DNA from: an uncultured Acidovorax sp.
Lineage (GTDB): Bacteria > Pseudomonadota > Gammaproteobacteria > Burkholderiales > Burkholderiaceae_C
Assembly: GCA_913774955.1 (NCBI GenBank)
Contig: CAJYKV010000020.1
Span: 248,001 to 312,000, forward strand
Direction: 5' to 3'
Length of the DNA stretch: 64,000 nucleotides
Below are positions 37,868 to 45,736 of this stretch, piece by piece. The notes under the pieces are model-generated. The model was not told the origin of the DNA and did not search any database. It worked only from the letters and a program-made list of their open reading frames with translations. Position 1 is the first letter of the stretch. Every line of letters starts with the position of its first letter. Position numbers and translations under genes: made by a program.

Positions 37868-39136
37868 TCAGTTCGCGCCCTCGCCGGCCTGCGCCTTGAA
37901 CGGGCTGTGCTCCTGCAGCTCTTGCAGGTAGCCGTCCACGCCCCGTCCCTCGCGGCGCAGAAAGTCCTCCACCGCCGATGCAAAAGCCGGGTGGGCCAGC
38001 CAGTGCGCACTGGTGGTCGCCACCGGCATCAACGCGCGCGCCATCTTGTGTTCCCCCTGGGCCCCGCCTTCGAAGCGCTGCACGCCGTGCGCGATGCACC
38101 AGGCCAGCGGCTGGTAGTAGCAAGCCTCGAAGTGCAGGCAGTCCACGCGCTCCAGCGCACCCCAGTAGCGGCCATAGGCCACCGCGCCGCCCGGCGCGTC
38201 GGGGGCCCCCAGGGCGATCAGGCTGCAGGCGATGGGCTCGCCGCCACGCTCGGCGACGAACAGCAGCCAGGCCTCGGGCATGTCCTGCGCCATCCGCTGG
38301 AAGAAGTCGCGCGTCAGATAGGGCGCGTTACCGTGCTCCCAGTAGGTGCGCTCGTAGCACTGGTAGAAGAAATCCCAGTCCGACGGCTCGATCGCGCGGC
38401 CCTGCGCCGAGCGGAACGACACGCCCGCCTCGGCCACGCGGCGGCGCTCCTGCCGGATCTTCTTGCGCTTGTCCTGCGACAGGGTGCCGAGGAATTCATC
38501 GAAGTTCCCGAACGCCGCACCCGTTCCCGGCGCGGCGTTCTGCCAGTGGAACTGCACGGTCTGCCGCAGCATCAGCCCGTTCGCTCGGGCCGCCTCCACA
38601 TCTTCACTGGCCGCGAACAGCAGGTGCAGCGATGACAGCCCCGCCTCCGTGCACCACTGCACCAGCCCCTGCACGAGCATCGCGCGGGCCGCGGCGTCCA
38701 CCGCCAGCAGCCGTGCTCCCGGAACGGGCGTGAACGGCACCGCGACCACCGCCTTGGGGTAGTACTCCATGCCGTGGCGCGCGTACGCGTGCGCCCAGGC
38801 GTGGTCGAAGACGTACTCGCCGTACGAATGCGATTTGGCGTACACCGCACAGGCCGCCACGAGCGCACCGCCGCGCCGCAGCGTGCAGAAGACCGGTGTC
38901 CAGCCCGTGTCCGGCACGGCACTGCCGCTCTCGTGCAGTGCCGCGAGGTAGGCATGCCGCATGAAGGGGGTAGGGTGCGCCTGCGCTTCCAGCAGCGCGT
39001 CCCATTCATGGGACTCCACCCCGTCGGGCGAGGGATGGCATTGCAGGGTGTAGTCGCCGGGGGAATCCGTGGGGGCGTCGTCGTGCAGGCTCAAGGCGCG
39101 GTCCGTAGCGTGGGTGGTGGTCGGTACGGGCTCCAT
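37868..39136 (-). CDS. COG3146 GNAT-like (peptidogalycan biosynthesis/recognition) family protein
   Basis: 422 residues from the ATG at 39136 (MEPVPTTTHA). Conserved blocks are FMRHAYLAALHESGSA, YVFDHAWAHAYARHG, YYPKAVVAVPFTPVPG, and near the C-terminus LHFEACYYQPLAWCI and FEGGAQGEHKMARAL. These are typical of the widespread family with a double GNAT fold resembling FemAB aminoacyl transferases. The reaction has not been assigned. It converges with cheW; a GGGCGCC/GGCGCCC inverted repeat at 37795-37810 lies between. An upstream in-frame extension to 39229 is possible but lacks homology. Confidence 0.85.
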   Translation of the reverse strand: MEPVPTTTHATDRALSLHDDAPTDSPGDYTLQCHPSPDGVESHEWDALLEAQAHPTPFMRHAYLAALHESGSAVPDTGWTPVFCTLRRGGALVAACAVYAKSHSYGEYVFDHAWAHAYARHGMEYYPKAVVAVPFTPVPGARLLAVDAAARAMLVQGLVQWCTEAGLSSLHLLFAASEDVEAARANGLMLRQTVQFHWQNAAPGTGAAFGNFDEFLGTLSQDKRKKIRQERRRVAEAGVSFRSAQGRAIEPSDWDFFYQCYERTYWEHGNAPYLTRDFFQRMAQDMPEAWLLFVAERGGEPIACSLIALGAPDAPGGAVAYGRYWGALERVDCLHFEACYYQPLAWCIAHGVQRFEGGAQGEHKMARALMPVATTSAHWLAHPAFASAVEDFLRREGRGVDGYLQELQEHSPFKAQAGEGAN

Positions 39137-39364
39137 GATGGCGCAAAAGGCGTGACCCGCCGCGCCGCGCAGGTACGTCCATCCACTGCCCAAAAAAGCG
39201 GCATTGCAACAAATCTGTAATGAATCCAAGGGTTTACCCGCGCCCTACAGCGCAAGCCACGGCTTATCCACAGAGTTGTCCAGTGCGTGCGGGGATAACG
39301 CGCCGACCTGCCGGGCCGGAAGGCGGGTGACATAATCGACGGAGTCACCTTCCGTACCTTCTCC

Positions 39365-41029
39365 ATGCCATTCGTCATCAGCATCGCGCAATTCAACTTC
39401 ATCGTCGGCGATGTCGAAGGCAATGCCCGCAGGATCGTCGATGCCGCGCGGGACGCGCATGCCCAGGGCGCCGCCCTGCTGCTGACGCCTGAACTGGCAC
39501 TGTGCGGTTACGCGGCCGAGGACCTGTTCCTGCGCCCGGCGTTCCTGGATGCCTGCGAGCGGGCGCTGGACGGCATCGCACGCGCGACGGCCGACCTCGG
39601 CGATCTGGCCGTGGTGGTCGGCCACCCCTGGCGGCGCACGGTGGACGGCGTGGAGTGGAGCCACAACGCCGCCAGCGTGCTGCGCGCCGGCCGCATCGAG
39701 CATACCTACGCCAAGCAGGAACTGCCCAACTACGCCGTCTTCGACGAGCGCCGGTACTTCGATGCCGGCACCGCTCCCTGCGTGTTCGACGTGCGGGGCG
39801 TGCGCGTCGGCGTGCTGGTCTGCGAGGACGCGTGGTTCCCGGGCCCCGCGCGGCAGGCCGCCGATGCGGGCGCGCAATTGCTGGCCACGCTGAACGCCTC
39901 GCCGTTCCACCTCGGCAAGAGCGCCGAGCGCGAGCAGATCATGCGCGAGCGCGTCGCCGAAACCGGCCTGCCACTCGTCTACGCGCACCTCATGGGCGGA
40001 CAGGACGAGGTCATCTTCGAAGGCCGCTCGTTCGCGCTCGACGCCACCGGCTTCGTCGCCGTCCGCGCGCCGGGCTTCCAGGAGGCGCTGGTCCACGTCA
40101 CCGTGCAGGCCGCTGAAGAAGGCGGCGAGGGCGGGCTCCGGTTCGTGCCCGACGTGGCGCCGATTCCCGCGCCCGAGGCGGATCTCTGGAGCGCACTCGT
40201 GCTGGGCGTGCGCGACTACGTGGGCAAGAACGGTTTTCCCGGTGCGCTGCTGGGGCTGTCGGGCGGCATCGATTCCGCGCTGGTGCTCGCCATCGCGGTG
40301 GATGCGCTCGGCGCCGACAAGGTGCGGGCGGTGATGATGCCGTCGCCCTACACGGCGGACATCAGCTGGATCGACGCGCGCGACATGGCCGAGCGCCTGG
40401 GCGTGCGTTACGACGAGATCGCGATCGCGCCGGCGTTCGAATCCTTCAAAAGCGCGCTGGCGGAAGAATTCGCCGGCCGGGCCGAGGACGCCACCGAGGA
40501 GAACCTGCAGGCGCGCATCCGCGGCACGCTGCTCATGGCGCTCTCCAACAAGTTCGGCGCGGTGGTGCTCACCACCGGCAACAAGAGCGAGATGGCCACG
40601 GGCTACTGCACGCTCTACGGCGACATGGCCGGCGGATTCGCGGTGATCAAGGACGTCGCCAAGACGGCGGTCTACGGGCTCGCCCGGTGGCGCAACGCGC
40701 ACGACCCGTTCGGCACCGGCGCCGCCCCCATCCCCGAACGCATCATCACGCGCCCTCCGAGCGCCGAGCTGCGCCCCGACCAGAAGGACCAGGACAGCCT
40801 GCCGCCCTACGACGTGCTCGACGCCATCGTCGCGCGCTACATGGAGAACGACGAACCCATCGAATCCATCGTCGCCGCCGGCTACGAGCGGGCCGATGTC
40901 GAGCGGGTGACGCGGCTCATCCAGATCAACGAATACAAGCGCCGGCAGGCCCCCGTCGGCATCCGCGTCACGCGCCGCAGCTTCGGCAAGGACTGGCGCT
41001 ATCCCATCACCAACCGCTTCCGGGCCTGA
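39365..41029 (+). CDS. nadE: Glutamine-dependent NAD+ synthetase
   Basis: 554 residues, the two-domain form. The N-terminal nitrilase-type glutaminase has Glu43 (TPELALCGY), Lys117 (AKQELPNYAVF) and Cys153 (VCEDAWFPGP). The C-terminal synthetase has the ATP loop LLGLSGGIDSALVLAI and the tail RRSFGKDWRYPITNRF. It converts deamido-NAD to NAD using glutamine nitrogen. A PII gene follows after 60 bases. The nadE2-PII pairing is known in other betaproteobacteria, where PII relieves inhibition of the enzyme by NAD, so nitrogen status probably tunes NAD supply here too. Cytoplasmic. Confidence 0.96.
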   Translation: MPFVISIAQFNFIVGDVEGNARRIVDAARDAHAQGAALLLTPELALCGYAAEDLFLRPAFLDACERALDGIARATADLGDLAVVVGHPWRRTVDGVEWSHNAASVLRAGRIEHTYAKQELPNYAVFDERRYFDAGTAPCVFDVRGVRVGVLVCEDAWFPGPARQAADAGAQLLATLNASPFHLGKSAEREQIMRERVAETGLPLVYAHLMGGQDEVIFEGRSFALDATGFVAVRAPGFQEALVHVTVQAAEEGGEGGLRFVPDVAPIPAPEADLWSALVLGVRDYVGKNGFPGALLGLSGGIDSALVLAIAVDALGADKVRAVMMPSPYTADISWIDARDMAERLGVRYDEIAIAPAFESFKSALAEEFAGRAEDATEENLQARIRGTLLMALSNKFGAVVLTTGNKSEMATGYCTLYGDMAGGFAVIKDVAKTAVYGLARWRNAHDPFGTGAAPIPERIITRPPSAELRPDQKDQDSLPPYDVLDAIVARYMENDEPIESIVAAGYERADVERVTRLIQINEYKRRQAPVGIRVTRRSFGKDWRYPITNRFRA

Positions 41030-41428
<399 letters not shown>

Positions 41429-41496
41429 CCACACTTGGCCCCTCGGGCCTGTCAAATCGGTAGCCCGGCCTCGGGAAGCGGTGCCGGGCCCCGTGC

Positions 41497-42090
41497 TCAG
41501 ATCACCGAACGCAGCGGCACCGTGTCCATGTGGGTGCCCGCGGCCTCCACCAGCCCGCGCAGCAGCGCGTCCGGCTCCGTGCCCACGGTCAGCAGGCCCA
41601 TCTGCCATTCGCTCATCAGGCCGTTGCGCACGCTGTGCTGCAGGAAGTCGAGCAGGCCTGCGTAGTAGCCGTCCACGTCCAGCAGGCCCAGCGGCTTGTC
41701 GTGGTAGCCCAGTTGGCGCCACGTCCACACCTCGAACAGCTCCTCGAAGGTGCCGATGCCGCCCGGCAACGCCAGGAACGCGTCGCAGCGCTCGGCCATC
41801 ATCGCCTTGCGCTCGTGCATCGTCTGCACGATGTGCAGCTCGTCGCAGTCCTGGTTGGCAAGCTCCTTGTCCACCAGGGCCTGCGGGATGATGCCGACCA
41901 CGCGGCCGCCGGCGCGCCGCGTGGCTTCGGCCACCGTGCCCATCAGGCCACTGCGCCCGCCGCCGTACACCAGCTGGCCGCCATGGCGGCCGATCCACTC
42001 GCCCACGGCGACCGCCGCATCGGCGAACGCCGGATTCTCCCCGGGGCGCGAGCCCAGATATACGCAAATCGAAAAAGCAGGAACGGTCAT
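41497..42090 (-). CDS. LOG-family protein (cytokinin-type nucleoside 5'-monophosphate phosphoribohydrolase)
   Basis: 197 residues. The LOG/lysine-decarboxylase-like signature PGGIGTFEEL is intact, together with VYGGGRSGLMGTVAEA and FCVYLGSR-type opening (ICVYLGSRPGENP). Characterised members release free base from nucleoside monophosphates. The start is the ATG at 42090, which overlaps the dgkA stop by four bases, so the two are translationally coupled. Physiological substrate here is unknown. Cytoplasmic. Confidence 0.92.
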   Translation of the reverse strand: MTVPAFSICVYLGSRPGENPAFADAAVAVGEWIGRHGGQLVYGGGRSGLMGTVAEATRRAGGRVVGIIPQALVDKELANQDCDELHIVQTMHERKAMMAERCDAFLALPGGIGTFEELFEVWTWRQLGYHDKPLGLLDVDGYYAGLLDFLQHSVRNGLMSEWQMGLLTVGTEPDALLRGLVEAAGTHMDTVPLRSVI

Positions 42091-42479
42091 CCGAAAAACC
42101 TCTGGAACAACGCCGCGGCCCACACCGCGGCACAGAACAGCAGACTCAGCAGCACCGCGGCGCTGCCCATGTCCTTGGCGCGCTTGGACAGCGCATGCCA
42201 CTCGGGCCCGATGCGGTCGATCGCGGCCTCGACGGCGGAATTCAGCAGCTCGGTGATGAGCACCAGCACCACCGCACCGCACAGCACCGCCGCCTCCACC
42301 CAGCCCCTGGCCACCCAGAACGCCAGCGGCAGCAGCACGCAGGCCAGCATTGCTTCCAGCCGGAACGCCTTTTCGGTCCAGCCGGCCCGCAGGCCGTCGT
42401 AGGAATGGAGGCCCGCATGCCAGATCCGGTGCATGCCGCGCCGGGCTTTGTGGGGATTGTCGAAGATCGGTGTGTTCAT
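42087..42479 (-). CDS. dgkA: Diacylglycerol kinase
   Basis: 130 residues with three membrane helices. The catalytic strings GLRAGWTEKAFRLEAMLA and LITELLNSAVEAAIDRIG match prokaryotic DgkA, with the conserved Glu of the second and third helices. It phosphorylates diacylglycerol released by membrane-derived glucan synthesis, recycling it into phospholipid. It is the first gene of a coupled pair with the LOG protein. A GCGAC-CGGC/GCCG-GGTCGC hairpin lies 26-48 bases before the start (42505-42527). Inner membrane. Confidence 0.93.
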   Translation of the reverse strand: MNTPIFDNPHKARRGMHRIWHAGLHSYDGLRAGWTEKAFRLEAMLACVLLPLAFWVARGWVEAAVLCGAVVLVLITELLNSAVEAAIDRIGPEWHALSKRAKDMGSAAVLLSLLFCAAVWAAALFQRFFG

Positions 42480-42713
42480 AGAAAGACAAAGCGTCGAAAT
42501 CCTGGCGACCGGCGTCTGCCGGGTCGCAACCTGGAAACGTCAGGGGCTGGAGAGTGCACGCCGTCCATGGCCAAGGCGATTCCCGACCGTGGCGACGATT
42601 CCCCAAATCACTGAATTCTCCGCGCCCAACGCCGCCAAGGCGCCCAGGGAAAGAACCCAGCCGCCACGCACGTTGCGCAGAGCCTGTGAACCTGGCGCAG
42701 CCTCACCCTTCAG
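42480..42713. other. Non-coding stretch upstream of dgkA
   Basis: No gene is supported between dgkA and the repeat that begins at 42714. The part near dgkA contains the hairpin at 42505-42527 (GCGACCGGCGTCTGCCGGGT plus CGC). The remainder (42550-42713) shows no conserved reading frame or obvious promoter. Confidence 0.5.
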
Positions 42714-42919
42714 AAGGCCGCGGAGCAGGCCAGGCCAGCGGATGCCGTGGAACGGGCTCTGCCCGGCCACTGGCGTCCAGCCCCTCGCCAGAGTCGAGGA
42801 GCGTTCGTCCCGTCCATGCCCGCGCAGGTGGGCACGGAGCCGCGGTCCTCACTCCGCCCTGCCCGCCGTGCGCGGCACGGCGAGAGCGGGGGGAGGCGGC
42901 GCAGCCGCTCAGGGGGGTG
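42714..42919 (-). repeat. CCCCCTGAG repeat family, long reverse copy
   Basis: Read on the minus strand, the element starts CACCCCCCTGAGCGGC and ends with the tail ATCCGCTGGCCTGGCCTGCT plus CCGCGGCCTT. These head and tail blocks are in the same order as in the copy at 48234. In this copy about 100 extra bases sit between them. The tail hairpin is CGGGC-AGA-GCCCG here and CCGGC-GAA-GCCGG in the other copy, so the bases differ but the pairing is kept. The head supplies the stop codon of the RDD-family gene (CCCTGA). Confidence 0.75.
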
Positions 42920-43493
42920 TTCCCTCCGTGTTCACCAGCCGTGTCCCCGCCCATGCATCGTGCCAGAACTGCCGCTCCGGGTGAAACCGGCTCAGCAGCG
43001 CCCAGATAGCGACCCATCCCAGCGTGAGGACGGTGATCTCTCCGGCGCCCAGGCCCATCGGGCCGAGCACGGCCAGGGGCGGCAGCAGCCAGAGCCAGCT
43101 CAACACGTAGCGCCACAGGGCCCGGGCCTGCGTCAACTGCGCACCGCGGCGGTCCACCAGCCGGATGTGCCACGTCTTCATGGCCAGCGTCTGGCCCTTG
43201 GCCCAGAACCAGGTGAAGTAAATGCCGAAGATGACGAACAGGAACGCCATCCGCAGCGCGCGGTGGTCCAGCGCGTGGCGCGACTGGCTGAGCGCGTCGA
43301 ACAGATAGCCCGAGATGAACACCACGCCGAACATCAGGATGCCCTCGTACATCCAGCAGGCCATGCGCCGGCGCAGCGACGGCGTGCGGAGGGCAAGGGC
43401 GAGGGCGGCCGCGCCGGCAGAGCCAGGCATGTTGCCGGCGGCCACGGGGCCGGGGGGAAGACCAGGATCCTGGGGGCGGGTGGTGGAAGGCAT
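42909..43493 (-). CDS. RDD-family membrane protein
   Basis: 194 residues from the ATG at 43493. The RDD domain covers residues 45-185 with membrane segments around MYEGILMFGVVFISGYLF, ALRMAFLFVIFGIYFTWFW and the C-terminal VLSWLWLLPPLAVLG. The motif WAKGQTLAMKTWHIRLVDRR is typical. The transport or other role is unknown. It is the fourth and last gene behind an ECF sigma factor, 7 bases after the DUF3106 gene, and its final codons and stop lie inside a repeat element. Inner membrane. Confidence 0.87.
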   Translation of the reverse strand: MPSTTRPQDPGLPPGPVAAGNMPGSAGAAALALALRTPSLRRRMACWMYEGILMFGVVFISGYLFDALSQSRHALDHRALRMAFLFVIFGIYFTWFWAKGQTLAMKTWHIRLVDRRGAQLTQARALWRYVLSWLWLLPPLAVLGPMGLGAGEITVLTLGWVAIWALLSRFHPERQFWHDAWAGTRLVNTEGTPP

Positions 43494-43500
43494 CCCGCGA

Positions 43501-44394
43501 TTATTGCGGCGCGTACTGCGATTCGGTATCCCGCGATTCCTGCTGGGAGGCGGGAGACGTCGAAGATGAGGGTGATGGTGATTCGGCACCGGGGACGAGC
43601 GGCGGCAGCGGCGCGGGCACGGCGCTCGGAACGGCCACCGGCTGGGTCGCGACACCCGCGGCCGATGCGGGAACGGCGGGCGCCGAGGCCGGCGACGGTG
43701 CCACCAGCACGGGCAGGGCCTGCATCGGGTGCGATGCCGGCGGCGTGGGGATCTTCGGTGCGTTGGCCCGGTTGGCCGCCGCGGTCGCCGCGGGCACCCG
43801 GGCGAGCTTGCGCGGCGATACGGGCCGGACCGCGGTGGCCGCCCCGGCCGGCCGGGGTGCGGCGCGCGCGGCGAGCTGCCGCTTCTCTTCCTCGCTCAGC
43901 GCGAGATAGGCCTCCCACTGCGCCCGTTTGTCGTCGGCGGCCAGCCGGTTGGTGAGTGCATAGTTGAGGCGCGCCTGGCTCCGCTGCTGGCCGCTCAGAT
44001 TGGCCCAGTCGGTGATGCGGTCCTGCAGCTTCTCGCGCTCGCGCGGCGACAGGCCGGGGAACGACGCGGCCAGGGTCAGCCAGTGGCGCTTCTGCGCTTC
44101 GCTCATCATGGCCCAGCGGTCGGTCAGGGGCGCCAGCGCCTGCTTCTGCACCACCGTCAGCTCGGACCAGGCGGGCCCCGTGCCGGCACCGTCCGGATCG
44201 GGCAGGGCCAGCCGCACCTCGGGCCCGCGGGCCGTGTGCTTGCCGGCCAGCGCCTCGGCCGGCACGGGCGCGCCCGGCGCCATGCCCGCCTGGCGCCATG
44301 CCTGCCACCCGGCGGCGGAAAGCACGCCCAGCAATGCGAAAGCCAGCACGGCGGCTGGCATCAGTCGGGGGGCGGCGAGCGAGTCAATGGGCAT
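43501..44394 (-). CDS. DUF3106 domain protein
   Basis: 297 residues. An N-terminal hydrophobic helix (residues 9-30) suggests export or membrane anchoring. Residues 70-170 carry the DUF3106 pattern of repeated short helices with Trp and Leu (WSELTVVQKQALAPL, WAMMSEAQKRHWLTLAASFP, ERLQDRITDW-like, RSQARLNYAL). The C-terminal 120 residues are Pro/Ala/Ser-rich and low complexity, probably disordered. The family is common in betaproteobacteria and has no assigned function. It lies between the DUF3619 and RDD genes in the sigma-factor operon. Confidence 0.85.
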   Translation of the reverse strand: MPIDSLAAPRLMPAAVLAFALLGVLSAAGWQAWRQAGMAPGAPVPAEALAGKHTARGPEVRLALPDPDGAGTGPAWSELTVVQKQALAPLTDRWAMMSEAQKRHWLTLAASFPGLSPREREKLQDRITDWANLSGQQRSQARLNYALTNRLAADDKRAQWEAYLALSEEEKRQLAARAAPRPAGAATAVRPVSPRKLARVPAATAAANRANAPKIPTPPASHPMQALPVLVAPSPASAPAVPASAAGVATQPVAVPSAVPAPLPPLVPGAESPSPSSSTSPASQQESRDTESQYAPQ

Positions 44395-44409
44395 GCAGGG
44401 GCAGGGGTG

Positions 44410-44877
44410 TCAGCGGTTCGGTGTCTGTGCGGAAGTCTTGAGGAACTGCACGAAGCCCGGGTCGGCATAGGCGGACGGCGGCAGGTCGTCGGTGAGCAGT
44501 GCGGCATCCACCTCCGCCACCTCGTGGAGGCCCTTCTCGTCCTGCGACACGTTGATGACCACGAGGCCCACCGCCAGCGCCGTGAGGGGAATGGCGGACA
44601 CCAGTGCCCGCCACCAGTTCCCGCTCTCTCCGCCCCGGCCCAGCACGGCCGCGCCGCCCTTGCCGCCGAGCACGGCGGCGGCACCTGCGGCCTGGCGGAC
44701 GGGCACCGCCACCACGCGCTTGCGCCGCGCGATCGCCTGGACGCGCGAGGCGCGCAGCCGCTCGCTGATGTCGTAGGGCATCTCCGCGGTGCCTTCCGAC
44801 AGGCGCGCGGTGACGCGGCGCGCGAACCGTTCGGCGGCGTCCTCGTGGGTGGAGAGGGGCGGGGTGGTGGAGTTCAT
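44410..44877 (-). CDS. DUF3619 membrane protein, possible anti-sigma partner
   Basis: 155 residues. The cytoplasmic N-terminal part (ERFARRVTARLSEGTAEMPY, then LRASRVQAIARRK) is basic. One membrane helix around residues 91-113 (WWRALVSAIPLTALAVGLVV) is followed by an acidic outer part (EVDAALLTDDLPPSAYADPG). The start overlaps the stop of the ECF sigma factor by four bases. A single-pass protein coupled to a sigma factor is the usual arrangement of anti-sigma factors, but this family has no recognised anti-sigma domain, so the role is inferred from position only. Confidence 0.85.
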   Translation of the reverse strand: MNSTTPPLSTHEDAAERFARRVTARLSEGTAEMPYDISERLRASRVQAIARRKRVVAVPVRQAAGAAAVLGGKGGAAVLGRGGESGNWWRALVSAIPLTALAVGLVVINVSQDEKGLHEVAEVDAALLTDDLPPSAYADPGFVQFLKTSAQTPNR

Positions 44878-45443
44878 AGTTCGATTCCTCTTGCCTTCAG
44901 TGCCTTGCTGAGGGTCTGGATGGCGCGGAAACAGTGGGTCTTGACGCTGCCTTCCGAACAGCCCATGGCCGCGGCCGTCTCCGCAACATCCATCTCCTCC
45001 CAGTAACGCATCAAAAAGGCCTCCCGTTGACGGGCGGGCAGCTCTTGTATCTCGGATTCGATGTCCCGGAAGACCTGGGCGCGGCGTGCCAGATCTTCCG
45101 CGCTCTGCGCCGTCTGCGTCTCTTCGAGGCCCGAATAGGCTTCCAGCAGATCGAAATCGTCCCCGTCGTCGCCCGGGCCCTCGAAGTCGCTCATGTTGGA
45201 AAAGAGCGCATTGCGCGTCTTCTGCCGACGGAACCAGTCGAGCGTGCAGTTCGACAGGATGCGCTGGAACAGCATCGGCAGTTCCGCCGCGGGCTTGTCG
45301 CCGTAGTGCTCGGCCAGCTTGAGCATGCTGTCCTGCACGATGTCCAGGGCGGCTTCCTCGTTGCGCACGTGGTAGACCGAGCGCTTGAAGGCTCGTTTTT
45401 CGACGCTTTTGAGGAAATCGGACAGTTCTTGTTCGGTCGCCAA
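44874..45443 (-). CDS. ECF-type RNA polymerase sigma factor
   Basis: 189 residues. Region 2 spans about residues 10-80 (FKRSVYHVRNEEAALDIVQD, then LPMLFQRILSNCTLDWFRRQ). Region 4 spans about 130-182 (LPARQREAFLMRYWEEMDVA, then MGCSEGSVKTHCFRAIQTL). An acidic linker with DDGDDFDLLEAYSG separates them. It heads an operon with DUF3619, DUF3106 and RDD genes and diverges from ilvI over 293 bp. Its signal and regulon are unknown. The overlap with the next gene implies equimolar synthesis with the putative partner. Confidence 0.93.
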   Translation of the reverse strand: MATEQELSDFLKSVEKRAFKRSVYHVRNEEAALDIVQDSMLKLAEHYGDKPAAELPMLFQRILSNCTLDWFRRQKTRNALFSNMSDFEGPGDDGDDFDLLEAYSGLEETQTAQSAEDLARRAQVFRDIESEIQELPARQREAFLMRYWEEMDVAETAAAMGCSEGSVKTHCFRAIQTLSKALKARGIEL

Positions 45444-45736
45444 GTGAAATCGGAGCCCGTGGGGGCTGGCAGGGGGAACCGCGCGGTGCGGGGCACCAGG
45501 GGCGGTGGTTTATGCGCTGCATTATCGCATCGGCCCGATGTTTTTTGGATCCCGGGCCCCGTCGGCAGGGCGACAGTGCCATAATCCACGCTGCAATTCA
45601 AAAAGGCAAACGGGTCCCGGTCCGGCGCATCCATCATTTCGCCCATGTCCGGGGCCTCAAGTTCCACGCCGTCTCCACAAGAGACGCGCAAGGGGCACCC
45701 TAGGTTTTTCGTCAGAGAAATTCACAAAGGTTGATC

